64,000 nucleotides of DNA from Guptibacillus spartinae (GTDB taxonomy: Bacteria; Bacillota; Bacilli; Bacillales; Guptibacillaceae). Made by a program: the position numbers and the translations under genes. Location: the NCBI RefSeq assembly GCF_028610625.1, contig NZ_JAQQWU010000003.1, positions 124,001 to 188,000 on the forward strand, given 5' to 3'. Positions 35,402 to 42,991 of the stretch are shown here, one piece after another (position 1 is the first letter of the stretch; each line of letters begins with the position of its first letter). Below the pieces are notes generated by a model. The model did not search any database. It was not told the DNA's origin and saw only the letters and a list, made by a program, of their open reading frames with translations.

Positions 35402-36394
35402 TTGAAAAAGCGTAGATGGATTTTTTTAAGTTTATTACTTACTCTTTTTCTTTTCTTTAATGGTTATGTCATATGGGACAATTCCAGAGTTATAACAGTT
35501 GAAGAAGATATTGTAGTAAAAGACCTTCCTGAAGAATTTGAAGGGTTTAAAATTCTTCAAATATCTGACCTTCATGAGAGAGAGTTTGGGAACAATCAAG
35601 AAAAACTGCTTAATGCTATTAACTCAGTTGATTTCGATGCGATTGTTTTTACTGGCGATCTTTTGAATGATGTAGATAGTAAAAATTACAATTCTTTTTA
35701 TACGTTACTTGATGGCATTAACAACAAGAAATATGCATTTTTCACCCCTGGAAATACTGATCCAGAAATTTACGAGTTAAATTCAGATGGAAGATTTGTG
35801 AAAAATGAGTTTGTTACTGGTATGGAGAAGAAAGGTGTAAAGCTCCTTGAGTCTGCTCAATCAATTTCACGCAATGAAGCTAAACTCTCTTTTGTAAATT
35901 TTGAGTTGTCGCTCATGACTCCTGAATCCCAAACACAAGACTATAATGGAAGGGTTCGACCTGAATTCGCCATTCTACCAGAGTATCGTGAGTACGAAAA
36001 GAAGCTTGTTGATGAAGTGAGTGAATTCAACACACAAGATAATTCGGATGTGCTGATTGCGCTAAATCATTATCCGGTCATTGATGCTAAGATTGATTAT
36101 ATTAACAACCAGAAAAGCTATATGTTTAGAGACTACGACCTTATTATTGCCGGGCATTATCACGGGGGACAAGTCCGCCTTCCTTTTGTAGGTGCATTGT
36201 TTGTACCAGAGCCATGGTATGAAAAAGGCGGACTCTTACCACCCCAAAACAGGGTGAAGGGACTCTGGGAGTATGCAGATACAAAACAGTATGTTAGCGC
36301 CGGGCTTGGGAGTAGTGATGCCATCTCGTTTATTAACTTTCGGTTATTTAATCCTCCAGAGATAAATGTCCTTACTCTCAGTAATAAGAAGTAA
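35402..36394 (+). CDS. Membrane-anchored metallophosphoesterase (YkuE-like)
   Basis: A 330-residue protein with an N-terminal membrane anchor (WIFLSLLLTLFLFFNGYVIW) and an extracellular calcineurin-like domain: QISDLHEREFG, FTGDLLND, FTPGNTDPE, LNHYPV and IIAGHYHGGQVRLPFVG. The third motif is GNTD where the family has GNHD, so the usual catalytic His is Thr. It lies 3 to 30 bases after the exporter gene and ends the operon. In a cluster with a peptide kinase, an outer-surface phosphatase could dephosphorylate the peptide or protect the producer. TTG 35402 (with GGTGGCGG upstream) is preferred to TTG 35375. Confidence 0.82.
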   Translation: MKKRRWIFLSLLLTLFLFFNGYVIWDNSRVITVEEDIVVKDLPEEFEGFKILQISDLHEREFGNNQEKLLNAINSVDFDAIVFTGDLLNDVDSKNYNSFYTLLDGINNKKYAFFTPGNTDPEIYELNSDGRFVKNEFVTGMEKKGVKLLESAQSISRNEAKLSFVNFELSLMTPESQTQDYNGRVRPEFAILPEYREYEKKLVDEVSEFNTQDNSDVLIALNHYPVIDAKIDYINNQKSYMFRDYDLIIAGHYHGGQVRLPFVGALFVPEPWYEKGGLLPPQNRVKGLWEYADTKQYVSAGLGSSDAISFINFRLFNPPEINVLTLSNKK

Positions 36395-36445
36395 ATTCGG
36401 GTTTATTATGATTTAGTCATAATATTATAATAAAAACGGAATGTT

Positions 36446-36478
36446 GTTCTTTAAAAAGAACAACATTTGTAATATAAT
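36446..36478 (+). promoter_or_regulatory. SinR-type palindrome and -10 box before the second RiPP operon
   Basis: GTTCTTTAAAAAGAAC (36446-36461) is the centre of a 13-bp-arm inverted repeat (36440-36467). It has the same GTTCT-N6-AGAAC architecture as the EPS and lasso sites. TATAAT follows at 36473-36478; no good -35 is visible at 17 bases. A smaller repeat TGTTCA-N6-TGAACA occurs at 36534-36551 in the leader. The inverted repeat might also terminate the lasso operon. Confidence 0.6.
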
Positions 36479-36563
36479 CAAATTAATCAGAAAAGGGATT
36501 GAATCTAACTCCCCAGACTGAGATGAAAAATGCTGTTCATTATATTGAACAAAGGGGTGTCCT

Positions 36564-36767
36564 ATGAAAATGTCACTAGAAGGTAGTGCGAAACCAAAAG
36601 TGTTAACTTATCAGTCAATTCGATTTGAAACAGCTCAAAGTTGGAACCCTGGAAAAGGAAATCGAGATCATCCAGGTACTGGGAACGGGGGAGTTAATTT
36701 CCCACCAGGAAATCCCAACCCTCCAGGTGGTGCAGGTACGCCAGGTAAAGGAAAAGGTAAAAAGTAG
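36564..36767 (+). CDS. Candidate RiPP precursor, Gly/Pro/Asn/Lys-rich, 67 aa
   Basis: The ATG follows AAAGGGG. The N-terminal half (KPKVLTYQSIRFETAQSW) looks like a leader with the K-P-x-V start seen in PqqD-recognised peptides. From about residue 28 the product is almost only Gly, Pro, Asn, Lys and Thr (GNRDHPGTGNGGVNFPPG, then GTPGKGKGKK), with no Cys and one Asp. It is the first gene of an operon with a PqqD-like protein, HprK-like kinase, peptidase and ABC exporter. I know of no characterised RiPP with this core. The core is basic and flexible, unlike the folded lasso peptide next door. Confidence 0.65.
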   Translation: MKMSLEGSAKPKVLTYQSIRFETAQSWNPGKGNRDHPGTGNGGVNFPPGNPNPPGGAGTPGKGKGKK

Positions 36768-36780
36768 ATTTTATTAAGGA

Positions 36781-36817
36781 ATGTGTGTTAGCAAAGAGTC
36801 GCTAACACACATTTAAA
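36781..36817 (+). terminator. Attenuator hairpin after the second RiPP precursor
   Basis: A perfect 12-bp stem ATGTGTGTTAGC/GCTAACACACAT with an 8-base loop is followed by TTTAAA. It lies between precursor and kinase genes, like the hairpin at 30609, and would lower expression of the downstream enzymes. Confidence 0.7.
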
Positions 36818-36832
36818 GATAGGAAGATCAAT

Positions 36833-37606
36833 ATGGCCACCAACTTTATTAAAATTGGAGATCATGTTATTAAGATGGTATATGAATCTGAAAAGGTGTT
36901 CTTTTTAAAGAATGAAGTTCAGTTCAGGAATGTAACTAAACAAATCGATTTAGAGATTACTATTATTCATGAATTTAGTACTCCTTTCACCGACTACAAC
37001 GTCCAAATCACCAAAGAACCTACTAAAATAACCTACCGTCGCTCCGACTACTTAATCGAAGTCGATCCAGAATACAAAGAGGCTACCCTATATGTGCACG
37101 ACGAACTGGCTCTGAAACATGCATTTATGAATCTTTACAGTTCTTTCATCAACTATCACAACTGGGGACTACTCGTTCATTCCTCATGTGTTATCGAAAA
37201 CGGTAGGGCACATATTTTTTCAGGTCAATCAGGGGCCGGTAAATCAACTGCTGCGAAGCTCTCACATCCAAGAGAACTCCTTTCTGATGAAGCTTCTATT
37301 CTTAAGGTCACAGATCAGGAAGTGACCGTCTATAATTCACCGTTTAACAGTGAATTAGATTCGAGTGATCTCGCATCGGCACCATTAGCTAGTATACAGC
37401 TTTTACATCAATCTCTTCAAAATCGGAAAGAGAGCATATCCAAATCAGATGCGTTCATTCACCTGATCGATAAAGTTTTTTATTGGGAGCATAGTGATGA
37501 GGAAACTAGGAGAATCCTCCATATGTTGCAACAGCTCGTTGAAACTGTTCCAGTCTACAATCTTCATTTTCAAAAGAATAATTCTTTCTGGGAGTTGATT
37601 TCTTAA
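36833..37606 (+). CDS. HprK-like kinase of the second RiPP operon
   Basis: A 257-residue protein with the HprK-type nucleotide fold: LLVHSSCVIENGRAHIFSG, then P-loop GQSGAGKSTAAKL and LLSDEASIL at the acidic strand. It is shorter than the lasso kinase (311 aa) and clearly divergent from it. In paeninodin-type clusters such kinases phosphorylate the peptide C-terminus. The product of 36564 ends in Lys-Lys, but it contains several Ser/Thr residues that could serve. The stop and the next start share TAATG. Confidence 0.78.
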   Translation: MATNFIKIGDHVIKMVYESEKVFFLKNEVQFRNVTKQIDLEITIIHEFSTPFTDYNVQITKEPTKITYRRSDYLIEVDPEYKEATLYVHDELALKHAFMNLYSSFINYHNWGLLVHSSCVIENGRAHIFSGQSGAGKSTAAKLSHPRELLSDEASILKVTDQEVTVYNSPFNSELDSSDLASAPLASIQLLHQSLQNRKESISKSDAFIHLIDKVFYWEHSDEETRRILHMLQQLVETVPVYNLHFQKNNSFWELIS

Positions 37607-37872
37607 TGAAACGTTATGTTCAAAATAAAAATTATGATGTTACCCAGCTTGATGATGAATACGTGGTGTTGAATACAGATAACTACACGGTTACGAAATT
37701 GAATGAGGTAGGCGGATTTTGTTGGAGGTTGTTACATGAAGAGCAAACGATCGAATCGATCCTGAAGGCAATTCATAAAGAATTTCCTGAGGATGGCCAA
37801 CCGAACGAGGGAGAAATTGAAGAGTTTATCATGGATCTTGTTCATTGTGAATTAGTCCATCATGTTAGTTAA
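37606..37872 (+). CDS. PqqD-like leader-binding protein of the second RiPP operon
   Basis: An 88-residue PqqD-fold protein: YVVLNTDNYTVTKLNEVGGF with the beta-hairpin, CWRLL, IESILKAIHKEF, and a C-terminal helix IEEFIMDLVHCELVHHV. This RRE is expected to bind the leader of the 36564 product. It is overlapped at both ends by neighbours (1 and 11 bases), so the three proteins are made together. Confidence 0.82.
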   Translation: MKRYVQNKNYDVTQLDDEYVVLNTDNYTVTKLNEVGGFCWRLLHEEQTIESILKAIHKEFPEDGQPNEGEIEEFIMDLVHCELVHHVS

Positions 37873-38308
37873 TCAGGAAACCTTTTCAGTGTTGAAGCAG
37901 CTTGTGCAGGAGAACGGGAGTATTGAAATTCCTGCCAAGGGAAACAGCATGTTCCCTATTATTCAGGAAGATGATCCATGCCTATTTACCGAGTGTCAGC
38001 CTTCCTTATTGAATAAAGGTGACATTGCCCTTTTTTATACCTCATCTGGTCAATTGGTCGGGCACCGTTTGATTCGAACGGCATGGCAGAATGGTGAACG
38101 GTATTATACGTTTAAAGGTGATACCAATCTAGGCGTGGATATCCCTGTTGTAGAATCAGCTGTTATTGGGAAGCTTGTTCACGTAAAGAAAAAGAAGTTC
38201 CTTCTCGACGTCGACCATTTTCCAGCTGTCGTCTGGCGCTGGGTGATTCTGTCTTTTCCATTTCTTTCAGGCGTTCTACGTCAGTACTTAAACAAGAAGA
38301 GTAAGTGA
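37862..38308 (+). CDS. S24/S26-family (SipW-like) peptidase of the second RiPP operon
   Basis: A 148-residue protein related to signal peptidases and LexA-type peptidases. The nucleophile Ser lies in PAKGNSMFPII, the His in LVGHRLIRT, and the acidic residue in YTFKGDTNLGVD, so the Ser-His-Asp set of ER/SipW-type signal peptidases appears intact. A hydrophobic segment near the C-terminus (VVWRWVILSFPFLSGVL) can anchor it. Since the operon has no B2 protease, this enzyme may remove the leader of the 36564 peptide, perhaps at the membrane during export. Confidence 0.77.
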   Translation: MLVNQETFSVLKQLVQENGSIEIPAKGNSMFPIIQEDDPCLFTECQPSLLNKGDIALFYTSSGQLVGHRLIRTAWQNGERYYTFKGDTNLGVDIPVVESAVIGKLVHVKKKKFLLDVDHFPAVVWRWVILSFPFLSGVLRQYLNKKSK

Positions 38309-38335
38309 CCCCATTAGCTTTTTGGAGTGAAGAAG

Positions 38336-40141
38336 ATGAAGACTACCTTTTTAATGAAAGTAGAACGCCTACTTAAACAGTATTTTACCCTGAAAGACTT
38401 TCGAAGAACGTATAGGATGCTAAAGCCATTTATTATAAAGCATAAGATGGCCTATTTCATTTTATTTACTTTGATGGTCCTAGATATTTCATTAACCATT
38501 GCCTTTGCCTGGTTTTTTGGGAATATCACGGATGCGGCTTTACAGGGTGATTTTGAAAAAATGCGATGGCTTGTCCCACTGGGGGGCGGGTTAATTCTCA
38601 TTAGTATTGTGTCTTCTTTCCTAGATATTTATTTTGAAACGGCTGCAACGAACGCGGTGAAACGGGATGTGAAAAACCATTTGTTTCATCATATTTTAAG
38701 ATTGCCTCCATCAAGTGCTTCTAGTATGCATTCTGGTGAGCTTTTGTCTCATTTTAGTAATGATGTTCATAATATCGATGGTGTCATTGGGTACAACCTC
38801 ATCAATCTGATTCGACTGCCCCTCATTTATATTGCTGTTTTCATTTTCCTTATTCAAATCAATTGGACACTTTCACTGATCAGTTTATTAATCGCCCCTG
38901 TTGCGCTTCTTGGTGGCATGTTTTTTGGACTTTTGTTACGGAAGAATGGCAGTAAGATTCATCGTTTAGTTGGGCGGATTAGTACACTTCAAAATGAGAC
39001 ATTTCATGGTTTTCAAGTTATTCGTGCATTTACACTTGAGAAATCGATTTATTCTAAGTATGAGTTAGAAAACAAGAATCTTTATAGGCTTGAAGTGGAA
39101 AATGCGAAGCTTCAGGGATGGTATTACGCTGGAGGTCAATTGGTTAGTTCATTATCTTTTATGCTGAGTCTCTGTATCGGTGCCTATTATGTATCTACTT
39201 CTGTAATGACAGTAGGTGCCCTCATCATGTTTATCAATCTTGTAAACCACCTCGTTTATCCCTTAACAGGACTTGCCGGCCAATGGGCTGGATTTCAACG
39301 ATCTGTTTCAGCATTAGAACGAGTATTCAATGTTCTAGACCAACCTCCAGACTCAGACGAATTGTCATCTCCTATCAATCAAAGAAGAGATGTTTTAAGC
39401 TCTATTCAATTTAAGAATATAACGTTTCAATACGATGATCATAAAACGATTTTTCAAAAGTTTAACCTTGCTATTCCAGCTGGAAAGGTCGTCGCCCTTG
39501 TTGGACCAAGTGGTGCTGGTAAGACGACATTGTTCAATTTGTTACAGGGATTTTATCGATCACAAGGTGGAGAGATACGGATCGATAATCAGTCGATCGA
39601 TAGCTATTCGCTCTCTGAACTCCGAAGTATGATCGCGCACGTTCCTCAGGAAACGTTTCTATTTGGAGGTACGATTAAACACAACCTTCAGGTTGCTCGG
39701 CCAGGCATAACAGAAATTGAAATGGTCCAAGCAGCACGTCATGCCAGTATTCATGAGTTTATTTGTTCTTTACCTGATGGCTATGATACAGAAATAGGGG
39801 AGAGGGGAGTCAAGCTGTCAGGAGGTCAGAAGCAGAGAATTTCGATTGCGAGGGCTATTTTGAAAAATTCACCAATTCTTTTGTTGGATGAAGCTACTTC
39901 AGCCTTAGATAACGAAACAGAACAATTTGTAAAAGAAGCTCTTGATCAATTAATGGAAGGAAAAACAACGATTGTGATCGCGCACCGTCTTTCTACTGTT
40001 CAAAATGCTGATCTCATTATTGTAATGGATGATGGAAGGGTAGTTCACAGTGGAACGCATGAGCAATTGCTTCGAAGTTGTCCACTCTATCAAAAACTTA
40101 ATGGCCATCACTTTTCTGAAGAGAAAACTGCTATATCCTAG
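38336..40141 (+). CDS. ABC exporter of the second RiPP operon
   Basis: A 601-residue membrane-ATPase half-transporter: six membrane segments, Walker A GPSGAGKTTLFNLLQG, Q-loop HVPQETFLFGG, signature LSGGQKQRISIARAIL, Walker B ILLLDEATSALD, H-loop VIAHRLSTVQ. There is no C39 peptidase domain, so leader cleavage must be done by another protein. ATG 38336 with TTGGAG at 8-base spacing is preferred over GTG 38327. It is about as long as the lasso exporter but differs from it clearly. Confidence 0.87.
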   Translation: MKTTFLMKVERLLKQYFTLKDFRRTYRMLKPFIIKHKMAYFILFTLMVLDISLTIAFAWFFGNITDAALQGDFEKMRWLVPLGGGLILISIVSSFLDIYFETAATNAVKRDVKNHLFHHILRLPPSSASSMHSGELLSHFSNDVHNIDGVIGYNLINLIRLPLIYIAVFIFLIQINWTLSLISLLIAPVALLGGMFFGLLLRKNGSKIHRLVGRISTLQNETFHGFQVIRAFTLEKSIYSKYELENKNLYRLEVENAKLQGWYYAGGQLVSSLSFMLSLCIGAYYVSTSVMTVGALIMFINLVNHLVYPLTGLAGQWAGFQRSVSALERVFNVLDQPPDSDELSSPINQRRDVLSSIQFKNITFQYDDHKTIFQKFNLAIPAGKVVALVGPSGAGKTTLFNLLQGFYRSQGGEIRIDNQSIDSYSLSELRSMIAHVPQETFLFGGTIKHNLQVARPGITEIEMVQAARHASIHEFICSLPDGYDTEIGERGVKLSGGQKQRISIARAILKNSPILLLDEATSALDNETEQFVKEALDQLMEGKTTIVIAHRLSTVQNADLIIVMDDGRVVHSGTHEQLLRSCPLYQKLNGHHFSEEKTAIS

Positions 40142-40164
40142 CACGTGAAAGGGTGATTTTTACA

Positions 40165-41160
40165 TTGGTGATTGAACTTCTACAGTCGATTTATGATTAT
40201 AAAACTAATTTGCCGAAAGACGAAAAATGTTATGAAAAAGTCATGATGTGTGAGCAGTTACCTTCTATTGCTCCACAACTTTATACGCTCTTAAAAGATC
40301 GAAGTCTTTTAAATCAAACACCTTCTACTTTTCAAAAGTACTTAAAAGAAGCTTATACTCAAACCCTTTTCAGGAATCTCTTTATCAAGCATCAGACAGA
40401 AGAGATCGTTCGAGCCCTAGACAAGTTAAGGATTGAAGTCATTCCATTAAAAGGGGTGTTTTTTGCAGAGAGGTATTTCGGCGAATCAGGTGCGCGGCCG
40501 ACATCTGATATTGATCTATTGGTCAATGGTTCGACCATTCATCAAGCAATAGATTGTATTAAGGAATTGGGGTTTGATCTTGAAGAGGAAGCCTTACCTG
40601 GACATTTTCATTGTAGTTTAAGCAAAGAGTTACCCGGATCTTTGGTTCCGCTTTCTGTTGAAATTCATTGGAATATCGTCAAAGAGGATACATCAAATCT
40701 AGATATCGCAGAACTCTGGGAAGAAGCCACTCCTGTGAATGGATATGACTATGTTTATGAACTCTCTTTCTATCATACTTTTTATATGATGTGCCTACAT
40801 GCATGGCGTCATAATCTGGATTCAATCAAATGTTATTTGGATCTGATGCAAATCCTTTATGTGGGTAATGACCAGGTTGATTTTTTACAATTAAGGCTTG
40901 ATTCCAGGCGACATAAGACATGGACGAGAGTGGTTCGGACGCTTACTATTTTATATCAAGACTTTCCTTTTATGAGGAAAGTGAGGTGTTTTCCTTATGA
41001 GCGTCCCATCCGTTACGCGATCTCAACGAAAACGACCGGAGCTATGAAATACGTGAACTTTGTAGATTACCACCTTTTAAGCTATGATTCTCCCAAACAT
41101 GGTTTGATTGGTTTGTATACTGGTATGAAAGAGCATATGCCGATTCAGAAATTGAAGTAA
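40165..41160 (+). CDS. Nucleotidyltransferase-family protein of the second RiPP operon
   Basis: A protein of about 331 residues, paralogous to the one at 32391. The core VIPLKGVFFAERYFGESGAR followed by PTSDIDLLVNG keeps the D-I-D metal motif, and SVEIHWNIVKED corresponds to the second conserved stretch. Starts at GTG 40153 or TTG 40165 are possible; AAAGGG fits the latter better. That both neighbouring RiPP operons carry this family suggests a modification linked to the kinase product. A strong terminator follows. Confidence 0.78.
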   Translation: MVIELLQSIYDYKTNLPKDEKCYEKVMMCEQLPSIAPQLYTLLKDRSLLNQTPSTFQKYLKEAYTQTLFRNLFIKHQTEEIVRALDKLRIEVIPLKGVFFAERYFGESGARPTSDIDLLVNGSTIHQAIDCIKELGFDLEEEALPGHFHCSLSKELPGSLVPLSVEIHWNIVKEDTSNLDIAELWEEATPVNGYDYVYELSFYHTFYMMCLHAWRHNLDSIKCYLDLMQILYVGNDQVDFLQLRLDSRRHKTWTRVVRTLTILYQDFPFMRKVRCFPYERPIRYAISTKTTGAMKYVNFVDYHLLSYDSPKHGLIGLYTGMKEHMPIQKLK

Positions 41161-41187
41161 GAGCAGCTAACATTCAATTGGATAAAC

Positions 41188-41233
41188 AAAAAGCGTCCGG
41201 AGCAAGATTGTTCTTGCTCCGGACGCTTTTTTC
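41188..41233 (+). terminator. Strong terminator ending the second RiPP operon
   Basis: A perfect stem of about 19 bp with a 4-base loop (arms read AAGCGTCCGGAGCAAGA and its complement) is followed by TTTTTTCT. It can also act on the minus strand, where the 48-aa gene ends. Confidence 0.92.
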
Positions 41234-41241
41234 TATTGGTC

Positions 41242-41388
41242 TTACATCAAGTCCGCTGGTGAATCATCAAAGTAGAGCCAGTGAAAATATTCTACTTCCG
41301 CATCAGACATTTTAAGAACATCGTCTCTGTTCATCGTCGTTTTGTCGCACAAAAGATCAATAAATTGGTTTCGTGCTTGCTGGCTCAT
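41242..41388 (-). CDS. BH0509-family small protein, 48 aa
   Basis: A short minus-strand gene with GGGAGG 7 bases before its ATG. The product (SQQARNQFIDLLCDKTTMNR, then VLKMSDAEVEYFHWLY) has the pattern of the BH0509 family of short Bacillaceae proteins: a helix, a turn with L-x-M-[ST]-D-A-E, and an acidic end. Function is unknown. It ends within the shadow of the RiPP operon terminator. Confidence 0.7.
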   Translation of the reverse strand: MSQQARNQFIDLLCDKTTMNRDDVLKMSDAEVEYFHWLYFDDSPADLM

Positions 41389-41594
41389 TGTAAATCCTCC
41401 CTGGTATTTTAAGCGGCGATTCGATTTTGGTAACCGCTTTCAATTTGTTAATTCCATTATATATCTCATAATGAGATCATTCAAATATCATTTTGAGATA
41501 TATCACCTAAAACCGATGTGGTTTTGGTATGAAAGTGAGCGGATGTTCAGAGAAATAGAGCGTAAACAGGAATGTATGTTCGTTTATTTCGAGA

Positions 41595-41630
41595 AAAGAC
41601 CCCCACGCCATGATATGCACGGGGGTCTTT
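41595..41630. terminator. Terminator of the amidohydrolase gene
   Basis: A 10-bp stem AAAGACCCCC/GGGGGTCTTT with a 16-base loop lies just past the stop of the minus-strand gene. On that strand it is followed by a T-rich stretch. Confidence 0.75.
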
Positions 41631-41637
41631 GGAAGTT

Positions 41638-42792
41638 TTAACTTAACTCTGGATTTTGATAGACGAGCTCTCCATTAATATACGTTGCAGATAAGCGAGT
41701 TCTCATATCAAAAGGGTCACCGTCCCACATTACGAAGTCGGCGTCTTTTCCTTCTTCAAGAGATCCAACGTGGTCCTCGACACCGAGGTGTTTTGCTGCA
41801 TTGATCGTAATGGCTTTCCATGCATCAGTTTCTTCCATTCCATGTTTTACGGCGAGGACAGCGCTTTGAAGGAGGTTTTCGATACCGACGACTGGGTGGT
41901 CTGTTGTAATGGAAACAGAAACGCCCGCTTTTGAAAGAATCCCTGGTGTGTGCCAGCCTTTGTCAGCAAGCTCGATTTTGCTTCTTGTTGAGAGAGTTGG
42001 GCCAACAGCGGCTGGGGCACCTGAAGCAGCGACGTATTCAGGAATTTGATGACCTTCCGTACAATGTTCAATCGTGATGTCAATATCAAACTCTTTTGCC
42101 AGTCGTAGGAACGTTACGATGTCGTCGGCACGATGAGCGTGAGCGCGAATAGGGATTTCTTTTCGTAATATTTTCACGAGATTTTCAAGCCCGAGATTAT
42201 CTTCTACTATTTCTTCGTTATCGATTTTCTCCATATATTGTTTCGCACGCCTTAACTCCTGACGAAACATCGAAGCAATGGCCATCCTCGTAATCGGTGC
42301 TTTACCCTTTTGGCCATGAAGGCGTTTGGGATTCTCGCCAAATGCTGCTTTCATTCCTGACGGTGCACGTAAGATCATCTGATCGACGATTTTTCCTTCT
42401 GTCTTCAAAGTGACCATTTCCCCACCGATGACGTTTGCGCTACCTGGTAAAACTTGTACCGTAGTAACCCCAGCTTTACGAGCATCCTGGAAACCCTGAT
42501 CAGCAGGATTAATACCATCGAGCGCACGAACTTCAGGGGTGATTGGGCTACTCGTTTCATTAAAATCATGGCCTTCTGCTCCAATCCCTTCTTCATGTAC
42601 CCCGAGGTGAGTATGTACATCAATTAGACCAGGACTAATGACCGCGCCTTTGACATCAATTGTTTCTGCTTCAATGTGCTCATCGGAGAAATGACCAATT
42701 TGTCGAATGTTTTTTCCCGCAATTAAAAGGTTTGCATTTTTAAGTACTTCGCCTGTTCCAACAACGATTGTAGCGTTTTTAAATAATTTCAT
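41638..42792 (-). CDS. Amidohydrolase (imidazolonepropionase-like), 384 aa
   Basis: A cytoplasmic metal-dependent hydrolase of the amidohydrolase superfamily: SPGLIDVHTHLGVHEEG with the HxH metal motif, IRAHAHRADDI, ITIEHCTEGHQIP, ITTDHPVVG with the catalytic Asp, and the C-terminal GSLEEGKDADFVMWDGDPFD typical of this group. Exact substrate is unknown. The start MKLFKNATIVVGTG at 42792 has AAAGGAG before it; the longer reading to 42843 is not needed. It is divergent from an Lrp-type regulator, which may control it. Confidence 0.85.
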   Translation of the reverse strand: MKLFKNATIVVGTGEVLKNANLLIAGKNIRQIGHFSDEHIEAETIDVKGAVISPGLIDVHTHLGVHEEGIGAEGHDFNETSSPITPEVRALDGINPADQGFQDARKAGVTTVQVLPGSANVIGGEMVTLKTEGKIVDQMILRAPSGMKAAFGENPKRLHGQKGKAPITRMAIASMFRQELRRAKQYMEKIDNEEIVEDNLGLENLVKILRKEIPIRAHAHRADDIVTFLRLAKEFDIDITIEHCTEGHQIPEYVAASGAPAAVGPTLSTRSKIELADKGWHTPGILSKAGVSVSITTDHPVVGIENLLQSAVLAVKHGMEETDAWKAITINAAKHLGVEDHVGSLEEGKDADFVMWDGDPFDMRTRLSATYINGELVYQNPELS

Positions 42793-42877
42793 TTGAAAAA
42801 CTCCTTTCCAATAATGGGATGAATTCTCACGAAAGTGTTGCAAAAAGATGACTGAAAATTTATACTGTTCTTTAAAT

Positions 42878-42910
42878 TACTATTTTTAATACTAAACGAT
42901 TAAAATAGTA
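42878..42910. promoter_or_regulatory. Inverted repeat in the divergent amidohydrolase/Lrp region
   Basis: TACTATTTT (42878-42886) and AAAATAGTA (42902-42910) are 9-base arms around a 15-base spacer, midway between two divergent genes. It is a candidate operator for the Lrp/AsnC regulator. A GTTCTTT half-site also occurs at 42867. Confidence 0.4.
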
Positions 42911-42991
42911 TTGTAAATAGACTAGAAAATATAGATATAGGTCTAAATACATAATTGATTTATCGAAACATTACTGAAAGGCGGAATCAAT

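Noticed and set aside
36564-36767. Reading the second precursor as a lasso peptide
   Set aside because: No Thr at -2 of a core that has Asp/Glu at ring position 7-9, no cyclase and no B2 in its operon. A ring made in trans by the neighbouring cyclase cannot be excluded but nothing supports it.
41342-41641. 99-codon plus-strand ORF after the RiPP operon
   Set aside because: It overlaps the well-supported minus-strand BH0509-type gene and a terminator, has no ribosome site, and its translation looks like random Arg/Phe/Trp-rich sequence.
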